Shown: positions 11,975 through 41,100 of the stretch, piece after piece | How positions within the stretch are numbered: the stretch's first letter is position 1 | Layout: every line of letters starts with the position of its first letter | Assembly (NCBI GenBank): GCA_036365145.1 | Contig: JAEOAD010000026.1 | Coordinates: 1,833,501-1,897,500 of the forward strand | DNA from: Orientallactaga sibirica | Lineage: Eukaryota > Chordata > Mammalia > Rodentia > Dipodidae | Reading direction: 5' to 3' | DNA length: 64,000 bases | The notes under the pieces: generated by a model | The model's input: the letters and a program-made list of their open reading frames with translations, nothing else | Database searches by the model: none | Told to the model about the DNA's origin: nothing | Program-made: the position numbers and the translations under genes

Positions 11975-13803
11975 GTGAGCCCAGCACGTGTCTGGCTGTA
12001 CCCCAGCAGCTGTGTGACCCTGAAGCCCTCCTCACCCTCTCTGAGCTGCTGGATCTCATAGGTGGGGCAATTCAGGCTTGGGGTTCCTGCAGGCTGTGTG
12101 TGTGGAAGCCCGGTTCTACCTCTCAGCTTTGCCATGCGCTCGAGCGGGAGCGTGTCCCAGTGTCTGTCTGTTTGGGCATCTGCGTGGTGTGGCAGGCGTG
12201 AGCTATCCTTCCGGGTAAAGCGCAGCAGCCGACTGTGCGCTGGTCCCCACAGCCGAAGTTCTGATCTAGTGGGTTTGACACAGCCTGCTCAGGCTTTCCA
12301 GCTTCCTCTGCTCTAGGTGTAGGGTGGGTGTCAGAGGACGGGGGTGAAAGCCAGCGGAATCCTTAAACCAAGTCCTTGAGCCCTGACTCCCAGGAAAGGG
12401 ACTTGGAACTCAGAGGGAGGGGTTGCAGCATGGGGAAAGTGAGGCCCGTGAGGAGCTGGCAACCCCAGAAAGGAGTGATGGTCAGCTCTGGAGTGGAACC
12501 AGAGATGTGGCAGGCCAGGGGTGCTGTGTCCTGCCCTTCTCTGGGCTCTGGTTGCGGGTGGAAGTGGGGGAGGGACCATTGTGCAATGGGTGGTTACGGA
12601 GCTCTTTCAAGGGGTTTCCAGCAACATAGCAGGTTTTATGTCTGAGAAGGGTGAAGGTGTTTTTCTTTCTTTTTTCCTTTTGCTCTGTTTTGTTGCTTAT
12701 TCCTTTATCCTGTGTCACCACCAGGTTGGGAAGCAAGGGAGTCAGAGTCCAACTTCAGGTCTGGGGAGCAGTTAAGTGTCCTCTCAGGTCTGGGAAACCA
12801 CAAAGGTCTGTGTGCTCGTACCTGGCAGGGGTGACTTCACCAGCATGTGGGGTAGGGTGGGTCCTGTGCCCACCTGTGGTCTTCCAAGAGCCAGCGGATT
12901 AGATTTGCCTAAGCCTCAGTTTCCTGCCTGTGGATGGATTAGGTTTGCACCTGGGGATTTCTTTACAGCTTTGTGGTTCTGGTGCCGGATTAGCACAGAA
13001 ACACCTATCTCACGGCTTGTCCGTCCTGTGCACTCATGTCTTCTGCCACCTGGGCGCCTGCTTTGCTCAACCTAGACTCAGCTCGAGTGTGTGAGGGCAC
13101 GGGGTGTGTTGGGAGGGGCCGTGCTGACAGAAGTCCGCATCTCTGGTTGAGAACAAGCTCACCCACCACCTTATGTGTTTCGGAGGAAACCCAATTCAGG
13201 CAGCTCTCCATGAGGCCCAAGAGAGAGTGAGGAACAGTGTCCACAGCCCCTCAGACCAGGCCAACCACTGCTTCTAACACGACCTTCTTGGTGAACTGGT
13301 TAGGGACAATACAGCAACTTGGGGCAGGTACTAAGGAGGTGGCAGGATTGCCATTTGAGCTGTGCGTGGCCTTGGGCCAGCTCTGGTCCTTTCAGGGCCC
13401 TGTCTTTCCAGGCTGCTCAGGTAGCTGTGTGGCTCTGTGGTGCTCGGTATTCGAACCAGTCTGCACGCCCAAGCCATGTTCTAGAACCACATCTCTGGCA
13501 TTGGTGAGGTGACGCCTTTTTAGCTCCAGGCTATGGGCTGGTACCCAGAGGAACCTCCCTCAGGAACACCTCAGAGACACCGTGTCTGCCTCTGAACTCA
13601 GAGCTCTAAACAGGAACAGCACAAACCACAGGGGGACCCAGCCAGGGCTTACTGGAAGGGCTCACCATAGACCTCTGCCCTTCAGAGGGGAGCCCCTTTC
13701 CCAGGCTCTTAGCACCTCCCACCTCCCCGCCCAGGGCCCTCTTGGGGCTGCGTGAACTTTAGTCACCTGGTGACAAGCCTGATCGCTGCGCCTCCTTGTT
13801 GCT

Positions 13804-13953
13804 GTGACGTCAGCACCGACCATCCTCCCAGCCTGGCTGGACCTCTCGCCGAAGGACTGCCTGCCTGTTCTCCACCCTACTCAGACGCCTCTAGTTGCCC
13901 CTTCTGGGATGCTGGGCACCCACTGGCTGGCCTCTTGTCCACTCTGGGACTAG
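13804..13953 (+). promoter_or_regulatory. Candidate alternative promoter and first exon of Ggt1
   Basis: A perfect palindromic CRE, TGACGTCA, lies at 13804-13811 in unique GC-rich sequence. About 140 nt downstream is a good donor, tag|gtaagc, at 13953/13954. Rodent Ggt1 genes are known to use several alternative promoters with noncoding exons, which makes this a plausible one. No transcript evidence is available here. Confidence 0.25.
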
Positions 13954-15496
13954 GTAAGCACACGGGTCCTTGGTCACTATTGTCCTTGTCCTGCTTCTAT
14001 CCTGACCCCAATCAAGAGGAGGGGCCCTGAGCAGCTCTGCAAGAGTTGCAGGCGTGACTCTGGCTGCTTTTGGGGGGACAGCCAGTTCTGGGGCTAGGAC
14101 ATCCCAGGCAGACCCACGTGTCTCTTCCTCCCCAGCCCAGAACCGAGTTCTGAGGAAGCAGGGGCCCTTTCCTGCCCCCACCCCGCTGTTCCCTAGGTCA
14201 CAGGTAAACCCACCAGGGTTACAAGGAGGGAGGGGTCTGAGTCTGAGGCTCAGAGCCATGTTCGACCCCCTCTCTGGCCTCAGTTTCCCTTCTCGCCACT
14301 GATGTGGGTGAAAGCCAAGCTTCCGGGCTTGGGTATTCTTGTAGTGAGTCTTTGAGAAACCTTGGGGGTGGAGGGGTGGGAAATGGAAGCCCCAGGCCTC
14401 CAGCAGGGTGCCTTCCGCTTGGTTGGGAACATCTGCCTGCAGGAGGCTGGGCCAACCCTCCCTGTCACACTGTCCCAGGAGGAGGGGACAGGGGTCAGGG
14501 TTGTCCCCTTCCCTCTTCAGACTTCCTTCTAGGGGGAGTTATTCTGGGCACCTCTGCTTGGGCCGTTAGATGGGTGGATGAGTGGATGGGTGACAGGGCA
14601 GGCTGCAACATGCATTTTGAGGGGTCCTGATAGATCACCTGAGAACAGCTTTAGTTCACAATCGCAAACCTGGGAGACACGAGGCTTCAGGTGCCTGCAA
14701 GGAACCAGGGCAACACGAAGCCAGGGAGGAGAGTCCCCACTGTACCACAGAGAACGGGAATGTTGTTTTTCTGCAGCCCGGCTCCTAAGACCCCTTTGAA
14801 TCCCAACCGTGACTTTCCCACCAGAAAACCTAGATGCAGACCCAGGCTCACCCCAGAGCCGAGGCTGTCCGTGCACCCAGAAGGCTGTCAGGCCTGGAAA
14901 AGAGTACGGACTATTCCTTGGGCAGGGAGGGTGGGGACCCAGGTGGCACTTTGGACCAAAGAAGCTTTCCGGCTGTTTTGGAGGACTGAGCTAGCAGGAG
15001 GGTGCGTTGGGAGAAAGCTGTGTCTCCAGGTTAAGCGTTGTGCCCAGGCTGGAATGCTCAAGTTGCAGGGGAGGGCTGTTGGGGTTACCACTGGGGACTT
15101 GGGGAAGTGGTCCGCTGTACGACTGCCCTCCCAGACCCCCTTTGCTCTGGGCAGCCATCACCTCTCACCTACCAAGCCCTGGCCATGTTGGGATCTGTAA
15201 TGCCCTCTGCAGGCGTGGAGAAGGGGCAGGGACTCCATCTCTGGGATGCCATGTTTGGGTCTGAGTTCAGATGCTCTGAACAGGGACAGAGAGCCGTGGG
15301 GAGGGGTGGGGTGCAGCCCTGGCTTCATAGAAGTGCTCCCTAGGGGATTGTGCCTGTTGGAGGCAATAGAGCCTGGGAGAGAGAGACACCCCCTGCCTTG
15401 GTCACCATCTTGCTCCCTTCTGTTGGGGTCATAGCCACAGGGACTCTGCAGGCAGCAGCTCTTCTCTACATAGCCTGGAAGGAAAACCACAGGCAA

Positions 15497-15517
15497 CTTA
15501 TTTGAGAGAGACATAGA

Positions 15518-15551
<34 letters not shown>

Positions 15552-15848
15552 TGGTTGCACCAGGGTCTTCAGCCACTGTAAACGAATTCCAGATGCCTGC
15601 ACCCCCTTGTGCATCTGGCTTATGTGAGTCCTGGGAATCGAACCTGGTCCTTTGGCTTTGCAGGCAAATGCCTTAACTGCTTAAGCCTGCTGTTTTGGTT
15701 TAATGGGACAGCATCTCACACTATAGCACAGGTTGGCTGAGAACTCATTAGGAAACCCGGGCTGACCTCAAGTTCAATAGCAAACTTTCTGCTTTCAGTT
15801 TCCTGCTGTGCTGGGATTCTGGGTGTGAACCACCCTTCATGCTTGGTT
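15497..15848 (-). repeat. Antisense tRNA-type SINE and an old B1
   Basis: tRNA-type SINE at about 15497-15687, then a strongly diverged antisense B1 relic at about 15692-15848. Confidence 0.65.
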
Positions 15849-16358
15849 TCACACTTCACACATTCTTAGCTAATTCACAGCACCCTGGAGTGAGACCAGT
15901 ACTGGCCAGAGAAGTTCCACCGCAGGTGAGCTGCTAGTCCAGTCTCAGATAGGGGCAGGCTGGCGCCGGTCCCTTGATCCCCTTAGTCACATGATGCACT
16001 CACCACCAAATCTTGGGTTTGTACATAAATGACCAGGCCCCCCCTGCCCTGGTCTACGACCCCTTCCTGGGTAGTGGCCTGGGAGAAGTCACGCATACGT
16101 GCACAAGGCTGGCAGCGTCTCTGACTCCAGGGTTCAAGAGGAAAGAGAGAAGCGGGCAGAGGTAGAAGGAGGCCATAGCGATCCTACTTCAGGCCCACCC
16201 TTGGGATTTTTAGGAAAACGAGGAGGCTGCCTGCTCGAGGGATTCTCTAGAGAAGACTGTGTGACATCTGGCTCCTAAAGAGAGAGGGAGGAAGACCCCT
16301 CGAATCTCTCTAGCTGTTTTCAGCCCAAAGCCTGCTTTTTTGAAGGCCACTTCTCCAG

Positions 16359-16391
16359 ACAAGGTTTGGGCCTCCTATCCGCTGCTGGACG
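16359..16391 (+). promoter_or_regulatory. Candidate noncoding 5' exon of Ggt1
   Basis: Exon 1 of the CDS has an acceptor seven bases before the ATG, so an upstream noncoding exon must exist. A strong donor (acg|gtaagt) sits at 16391/16392, and an acceptor-like ttctccag ends at 16358. The segment could be an internal 33-nt exon or the end of a longer first exon. Inference only. Confidence 0.3.
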
Positions 16392-16489
16392 GTAAGTCGT
16401 GGCCTCGCGTGGCTGCTGTGCTGATTTCACGAGGAAAGGCTGTAGTGTGCCCTTTGTGGGGTGTAAGAGATGCTCAACCCCATGCCCTG

Positions 16490-16500
16490 TGCTGAGTCAC
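16490..16500 (+). promoter_or_regulatory. NRF2/Maf-like core TGCTGAGTCAC upstream of Ggt1
   Basis: The 10-mer TGCTGAGTCA followed by C lies about 100 bp after the candidate noncoding exon and 430 bp before the start codon. The same core recurs in Ggt1 intron 3. Binding is inferred from the motif alone. Confidence 0.4.
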
Positions 16501-16923
16501 TCTGGGGGAGGCCTGAGATAGTAGCAGACTCTGGGGTGGGGTGGGGTGGGGCACAAGCTAGGTTTGTCCTTCTTGGGCTCTGTTGGGCATGGGAAACGTG
16601 GGGCAGGTGATGTGTGAAGAATCTCCCAGGAGGAGGCTCTGCTAGAAATGAGGTCCGCCCATATTAAGATAATCCCTGAAGATAAGCAGGGAAGATGTGA
16701 ACGGCAGGGACACGGTTCGGAGCACCAGGCACAGACAATGGCCTGCCCAAAGGTCTCGGGGCTGGACAGCCCGCACGTGTTCTAGAAAGCTGGAAGGAGA
16801 CGCAGGGTGGTGTCTGTATCTTAGAGACTTTTGACTTTAGACTGTGTCCTGTGGGGGATGGTCTGGGAGCACCCGAGGCTGAGAGCTATCCCATCTCGTC
16901 TCCCCACCCTGAGCAGCTGAGCC

Positions 16924-34059
<17,136 letters not shown>

Positions 34060-34190
34060 ATACTCACGAAGGACAAGACTCAGCTGGAATCTGGAGACAA
34101 GATACTTCCCACAGCCAGGCGTGGCACTTTGGAGGACATGATGTCCCTGAGTGGGACAGAAAAGCATAATAAATGGGGACCTCTACCAGA
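34060..34190 (+). promoter_or_regulatory. Ggt1: Ggt1 3' UTR and poly(A) signal
   Basis: A short unique 3' UTR follows the stop codon. AATAAA lies at 34168-34173, about 110 nt past the TGA, so cleavage is expected near 34185-34195. The exact end is an inference. Confidence 0.75.
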
Positions 34191-34345
34191 CTTGAAGCAG
34201 CCTTGTTGGCTGGGATCTTTCCCCTCTCCTCCTGCCCCCCCACCCCACATTGTGGGCTTCCAAGTCCTGTGTATGAAATGGAGCCCAGACAACAGCAAGG
34301 TGGGACCCTACGTGTCCCCATTCACAATGCTGATACCAGTCTCAG

Positions 34346-35572
34346 CTTTTATTTTTATTTTTATTTTTTTTTTTTTTTTGGTTTTTCGAGGTAGGGTCTC
34401 ACTCTAGCTCAGGCTGACCTGGAATTCACTATGTAGTCTAAGGATGGCCTCGAGCTCATGGTGATCCTCCTACCTCTGTCTCCTGAGTACTGTGATTAGA
34501 GGCGTGCACCACCATGCCGGGCTCCCAGCCTCAGCTTTTTAGTGAAGGGATCCCAGTGTGTGGGGGAGTGGATTGGGTGGGGGGGGAGGGGGACAAGGGG
34601 CAAGCCTTCCTCAAGCACTGTCTCTCTTCCTAAGTCCCAGGCCCAGAAGCAATGAAGTCCCTTCTCTGGCCTTGGCAGCGACATTCCCTAGTATTAACCA
34701 CCAGGGGGAGCCCTGACCTTGTTTTGGTTTTGTTTTTTGTTTTTTTTTGACTAGGACACACTTAACCAGCAAAGGCTGCAAAGTTAGGTGATTCCTCACA
34801 CCCTAGGCAGAGGTTGGAACTCCTCCCAGTGTCGGGAACACACGGAGGAACAGCACTCGGGAGGCAGCGGTAGGAGGATCGCCGTGAGTTCGAGGCCACC
34901 TGAGACTACAGAGTGAATTCCAGGTCAGCCTGAGCTACAGCGAGACCCTACCTCAAAAAAAACAAAACAAAAAGTGAGGTCCAAGAAGTAATGATTGTGC
35001 AAGGGGCTCAAACAAGATATCTTGGCCACAGAATCAGTGAAAACCAGGCTTGCTGTAGCAGGAGACATAGTCCCAATAAGCTGGGGGGGATCCTGTCCTA
35101 AGGGGAAGGCAGCTTCCAAGGAGGTGGGCTAGGAATAGTTCTGCTAGGCTCTGAGTCCCTCATGAGGGGCTGCATCTCCAGTCCTCTCAAGGGCTTGTTA
35201 ACTCATCTTTCATACACACAGTTGTAACCTTGGGTCACATGTGAGGGACCCTGAGGACAGGGGTCCAGGAGCTGAACAAGCAGCCCAGGAAGCTGGAAAA
35301 CCTGGTATTTACAAAGTGCCCATAGGGAAGTGGAGGTTTTTAAATTTTATTTTATAATTTATTTATTTTTTAAATTTATTATTATTATTATTTTTTTTTT
35401 TTTTTTTGGTTTTTCGAGGTAGGGTCTCACTAGCTCAGGCTGACCTGGAATTCACTATGTAGTCTCAGGGTGGCCTTGAACTCCTGTTGATCCACCTACC
35501 TCTGCCTTCCAAGTGCTGGAATTAAAGGCGTGCGCCACCACACCCGGCTTATTTTATTATTATTAATTTTTT

Positions 35573-35615
<43 letters not shown>

Positions 35616-36049
35616 TTTGGTTTTTCAAGGTAGGGTTTCACTATAGTGCAGGCTGACCTGGAATTCACTATGTATTCTCAGCCTGGCCTCGAACTCATGG
35701 TGATCCTACTACCTCTGCCTCCCAAGTGCTGGGATTAAAGGCATGTGCCACCACGCCCAGATATTTTTTTATTTTATTTTATTTTATTATTTTATTTTAT
35801 TTTATTTTATTTTATTTTATTTTATTTTATTTTATTTTATTTTATTTTATTTTTAGAGAGAGAATTGGCACGCCAGGGCTTCAGCCACTAGAGTCGAACT
35901 CCAGATGCTTGCGCTACCTAGTGGGCATGTGCGACCTTGCGCTTGCCTCACCTTTGTGTGTCTGGCTTACGTGAGAATCTGCAGAGTCAAACATGGGTCC
36001 TTAGGCTTTGCAGGCAAGCGCCTTAACTGCTAAGCCATCTGTCCAGCCC
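34346..36049. repeat. Intergenic SINE blocks between Ggt1 and Ggt5
   Basis: Antisense B1 at about 34346-34525. 5'-truncated sense B1 at about 34852-34975. Antisense B1 at 35382-35552 and 35619-35762, separated by (ATTT)n. A pure (TTTTA)n array at about 35765-35851 is the tail of a long-variant antisense tRNA SINE (to 36049), with GCGCTACCTAGTGGG at 35911-35925. 34976-35335 is unique. Confidence 0.8.
34698..34710 (+). promoter_or_regulatory. CTCF-like core between Ggt1 and Ggt5
   Basis: CCACCAGGGGGAG in unique sequence, 640 bp past the Ggt1 stop and about 3.2 kb before the Ggt5 start. It is well placed to separate the two genes. Motif-only call. Confidence 0.35.
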
Positions 36050-37959
36050 AGGAAGTGGAGTTTTGTACCCGAGGGCAATGTTGCAAGCCTGAACCTATCT
36101 CTGAGGTTCCCTGGAAAAGACAGAGACTGGACAGTCCTTATTGTAGCCTGAGAGGGCAGGCCATGGCCTGTGTGCAGGAGAAAAGGCTTGCCCCTCTGGG
36201 CTCAACGCTCTCCCAGGTTCCACGTGCCCTCATCCCAGCATTCTTTCCGGGCCTGAGTCCTCCTCTGGCTTGACCATCTCCCCATTACCTCCTGGGGAAT
36301 GACCTCGGGGCCTCTCCAGCTAGACCTCCCTGGCCACCTCTGGCCAAGCCCAGCATGACACCAATTCTTTCCCTGGGCCTTTGCCTGAGTTGTCTCTGCA
36401 TTCTGGCCTCTGCCTGTCCAGGGACAGCTGGGGAGAGGAGGGAAGATGTCCCACATTCGTATGACCTTGTTGTCCTTGCAGGGGGCCCCTCACTGCCTTG
36501 GCCTCAGAACTCCGAGGGCTGTGGTGGGTGGGTGTGCTGGCTTGCACTCAGGAATGCACTGGGTCTGAGTTGAGTAATGTCATGGCAGTGTGGGGACGGG
36601 TCGGGGTAGGGATGGCCATGGGAACAGACCTACAGTAAATAATCTCTCTGGCCCAGGCTTAGCAGGGGTTCAGGACCGAGGATCTGGAAGGCTGGGTGGC
36701 CAGAACAATCACTCCCTCTGTGGGCCTATTTCTTGACTAAACCACAGAGTGGGTGGGGAGGGGAGGGTTGTGCTTGGGCGGAAAGGGAGAAGGATGGAGT
36801 GGGTGAGGAAGAGGGTAAGAATCATGTGAGTGGGAACCCAGCCCAGGCTCTTCTGACAGCCGCCTGATTAAATTGGCTCAAGTGGATCCTCCCAGCTGTG
36901 TTCTAGCTGGATCCCCTGAGGCCAAGGGAAGACTCAGAACAGTGGCCCCAGAGGAGGAGAGCCACCCGGATGGAAATAACCCTAAGCAAGGACGGACCCT
37001 GGGAGGCACACACCCAGCCAGGGGTGGCTCTGAGCTGCAGAGAACATAAGAGCACTCAGGCAAGGCAGCCTTACTCCTCAGAGGCCCGGGCTTGGGTTTC
37101 TAAATCACCCAGGTTCCAGGGTTGGATAATCCAATCCAGTGAGGCTGGGTAACAAGGATTGGATGTGCGGCTTGCCTGGTACCCACTCCCCACAGGCCAG
37201 GCTATGGGCTGAATGGTCCCGAGAGACTCAGACTTGGGCCCCTTTCTCTGTCTTCAGCCCCACTCCTGGGCCACATGGATGCCTAGGCAGGGCCAGCAGG
37301 GAGTGAGGGTTGGGGAGTGGAGCTCCACTCTGAAGGAGGAAGGAGGGGAGGGCTCTCTGACCCTTCTGGGCTCTGCTGGCCTTATGTTATTGGGCACCAG
37401 GGAAATGGCCCGAGAGTTCCTGCCAGCCCTGGACTCCAGTTCCCCTAGCTGCAGCAAGACACACGTTCTCAAACACATTGGAGAGGAAGAGAACCCCCTG
37501 GGTCCACAGGAGGAGCTTGGGGACCAGTTGGCAGGGAGAGTGTTAACAGCAGCAGCTGGCTGCGCTCTGAGAGGGAAAACTTCCCTTCGATGCCTGGCCT
37601 GCAGCCAGGGCCAAGCGTAGGAGCTAAAACCTGGAAGTTCAGGCGTGTGGTCAGACCGGCCTCTGTAGCAAGTGCTTGAGAAGGGTGATAGTCCAGCCTC
37701 TGAGTGCATGCGTGCACCTGTCTGTAAGCCTGTCTGTCTGTCCATCCGTAACTCTATCTGGCCATCCCCTCAGTCCAATTGTCTGGTTTCCATGTCAGTT
37801 CATGTCTATCTGTCTGTCTCTGGCCCCATCAAGCTTTCCAGACACCGGAGTCCACCTGTGCCTCTTCTTGTCCATTCATCTGTCTGTCCCTTTGTCCCCC
37901 TCTCTGTCAACTGGTTTGTCTGCCTGCCTGCCTCTCCACTCTCCCTGGACCACTGAGCC
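36050..37959. promoter_or_regulatory. Ggt5 upstream region and 5' leader
   Basis: 1.9 kb of SINE-free unique sequence ending at the Ggt5 ATG. The last 230 bp (about 37720-37945) are pyrimidine-rich with interrupted CTGT and CTGC repeats. No TATA box was identified. The promoter is inferred from position and repeat depletion. Confidence 0.5.
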
Positions 37960-38132
37960 ATGGCCTGGGGCCGCAGGGCCACAGTCAGCCTGGTTCTGCT
38001 GGGTCTGGGCTTGGGGCTGGCCATCACTGTACTGGCTGTGGTTCTCTCTCGCCACCATGTCCCTTGTGGTCCCGAGGCCTTTACGCATGCGGCTGTAGCT
38101 GCCGACTCCAAAGTCTGCTCAGACATTGGACG
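37960..38132 (+). CDS. Ggt5: Ggt5 coding exon 1
   Basis: 173 nt ending at CG|gtgagt. Encodes [17 protein letters not shown] and onward to KVCSDIG, i.e. the anchor and stalk (residues 1-58). Matches the GGT5 family N-terminus. The 5' leader is probably contiguous; no acceptor was chosen upstream. Confidence 0.94.
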
Positions 38133-41100
38133 GTGAGTAAAAGATGGGTGGGAGCTGGCTGGCCCTTGGCTGCTGGTTGCTCCCGGAGACCGTGTGAGCG
38201 TGGTGAGGGTATGGGGAAGGCACTAGTTGGGGCCATGCCGGTTTGGGTTTCAGCCCTGGCCCCAGGGCCCTTGCACAGAACAGGTGGCAGGTGTGCCCAC
38301 AGAGCAGACAAAGATCTATGGGGCGGTGGTAATGCTGTAAATGTAGTATTGGTTCTTGGGCTCAAAAAAGACCCTCTGAAGCCGGGTGTGGTGGCGCACG
38401 TCTTTAATCCCAGCACTCGGGAGGCAGATGTACGAGGATCGCTATGCGTTGGAGGCCACCCTGAGACTACATAGTGAATTCCAGTTCAGCCTGGGCTAGA
38501 GAGCAAAACCCTACCTCGAAAAACCAACAACCACAGTAAAACGACCCTGTGCACAAGGATGGTTGAAACTGGAGAGTGTGTGGTCCCTGACTTGGACTGT
38601 TCAAGACGGGGCTTTTCTGGGGTCTGGGCAAGGGACTTCAGAGTCCCTCTATGGCCTGTCAGCCGCACACACATTGTTGCGGTCTCTCCCCTGGTCTGGG
38701 TCCCATCTCCAAATCTCTCAGACTGTAGCACCGTTTACCTGCACTGGTGCCACATCCCTTGGGGCCCCATACCAGAAGCTGAACCCAATGAACACACTGG
38801 TGTGTTTTGAGTGGGTGGGCTGGGATGAGGGAGGTGACAGAGAGGCACCCCAGCAAGTATTTCCTGACTTTCTTCCAGGAAACCCAGCCTACAGGAAACC
38901 TCTGACCCCAGCCACAGGGCCACAGGGCAGGCCATGGCAGGAAGCCCCTTCTGACCCCCTGCCTCCCACTGGGCTACAGAAGCCCAGGGTCACACACTCA
39001 ACTTCCCAGAATATCCGCAGAATATCGCAGAATATCCGGCAGGACATTTTGAGGAGTCCAGGGCTTTGAAAAAAAACCAGGGCTGGGCCCTGCAACAGGG
39101 GCGCATGGTGGCAGACAGTTGGCAGAGAGGCTCCTGCCCCTACTTCCAGGCTTTGGCACTCCAGTGTGCTTTGACTCCCTTCTTTCTTTTTCTTTTTCTC
39201 TCTCTCTCTCTTTTTTAAGGTAAGGTCTCACTCTAGCCCAGGCTGACCTGGGACTCACTCTATTGTCCCAGGCAGGGCCTTGAACTCATAGTGATCCCCC
39301 TACCTCTGCCTCCCAAATGCTGGGATTAATGATACGTGCCATCATGCTTAGCTTTTCTCTTGTTTTCTTTTCTTTTTTCTTTCTTTCTTTCTTTTTTCTT
39401 TCTTTCTTTCTTTCTTTCTTTTTTTTTTTTTGAGGTAGGGTCTCACTCTACCTCAGACTGACCTGGAATTTGCTATTTAGTCTCAGGGTGGCCTTGAACT
39501 CAAGGCTAACCTCCTACCTCTGCCTCCCAAGTGCTAGGATTAAAGGCATGCACTACCATGCCTGGCATCTTTTTTTTGTTGGTTTTTTGATTTTATGTTG
39601 AAGCAGGGTCTCACTCTAGTCCAGGCTGACCTGGAACTTACTCTGCAGCCCAGGCTGGCTGCACCACCATGCCTGGCCTACCAGCCGTCTTTTTTTTTCT
39701 TCTTCTACTTTTTTTTTTTTTTATTTTAGAGATAGCTAGAGGGAGAGAGAGAGAATTGGTGCACCAGGGCCTCAGCCACTGCAATTGAACTCCAGACACT
39801 TGAACCACCTAGTGGGCATGTGCAATCTTGCACTTGCCTCACCTTTGTGCATCTGGCTTACACGGGATCTGGAGAGTCAAACATGGGTCCTTAGACTTCA
39901 CAAGCAAGTGCTTAACCACTAAGCCACTTCTCCAGCCCCCCCTTTTTTTGTTGTTGTTGTTTTTTTGAGGTAGGGTCTCACTGTGGTCCAGGCTGACCTG
40001 AAATTCACTCTGAAGTCTCAGGGTGGCCTCGAACTCCTGGTGAGCCTCCTACCTCTGCCTCCTGAGTGCTGGGATTAAAGGCGTGCGCCACCACGCCTGG
40101 CTCTTTTTATTATTATTATTATTAATTAAAATTTTTTATTTGCAAGAGGGAGATAAGGTGTGTGTATGGGTGTGCCAGGGCCTCTTACCACTGCAAAGAA
40201 ACTCCAGATACATGAGCCACTTTACGCATCTGGCTTTACCTGCATATTGGAGAATATAACCCAGGCCGTCAGGCTTTGCAAGCAAATGCCTATAACCATT
40301 GGGCCATCTCATTAGCCACTTGCTTTCTTTTGCTGTTCTTGCATTCATCCACGTGTGTTTTTTTCACTTCTTCCTCCTGTCCGTCTGTCCGTCCATCCGT
40401 CCATCCATCCATCCATCCATCCATCCATCCATCCATCCATCCATCCGTCCTGCTCAGCTCTGCTTATTTGCATCAGCTCCTGCCACAGCTGAGCTGGTCC
40501 TCTGGCTTTCTGCCTCTTCCTTCTCCTCTGCGTGTGACATGCCAGTGGCTGAGAATGGCAGCTCAGGGACAGTAGAGGCAGTCATTTCTACTCCTCGGCG
40601 TGCTCCCAGGGGATGTGAGAGAGTGAGGCCTAGTGCTACCTCATCACGTAAGAGATAGAGAGCAACAAGTAACTAACGTGCCAATGGAGCGGGGGCAACA
40701 GCCCCAGAGGTGCCCAGGTAGACACCCTCCCGCCCCCCCCGCCCCCGCCCAGCCCCAGAAATGGGATCCTGCTGTCTCCATGAGCTTCGGTCCAGATCTC
40801 TGTGCAGTAGCCTGCTTTTGTACACGAGGGCTGGGTTGACGTCTCTGCATGCTGCCCACTCCTTTGCTGTCCAAACTCTCTCGGGCTCGCCCTTGTTGAA
40901 TAACGGATGTGGTTTCACACCAGTGCTTTGTCAATCAGCTCTCTGTTTCCTGTTCTTGTTTTAAGAAGGCAGGACTAGGCGGAGCCTGAGGCCCCAGTTG
41001 TTGCTGCAGAAGGGTCAGTGACCATATCTGAGTTGGGCCTCAGGAAGGAGCCGGCTACCGTGGCCCCCTGATTGAGAGCTGTCCATCTGACTTGGGAGCC

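Larger units (their letters stand above)
11576..15496. other. 3.9 kb of SINE-free unique sequence upstream of Ggt1
   Basis: The longest repeat-poor stretch in the window. It contains two donor-terminated candidate first exons (to 11974 and to 13953), a perfect CRE and a CTCF-like core. No coding gene was recognised. SINE depletion suggests regulatory content. Confidence 0.45.
15849..16916. other. Ggt1 proximal upstream region
   Basis: Unique sequence with the candidate noncoding exon ending at 16391 and TGCTGAGTCAC at 16490. No SINE recognised. Confidence 0.5.

Noticed and set aside
1..16900. Possible LRRC75B exons upstream of Ggt1
   Set aside because: Synteny suggested it, but no leucine-rich-repeat coding sequence was seen on either strand.
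37779..38474. 231-codon frame overlapping Ggt5 exon 1
   Set aside because: It is in a different frame from the conserved MAWGRRATV start and runs into a B1.
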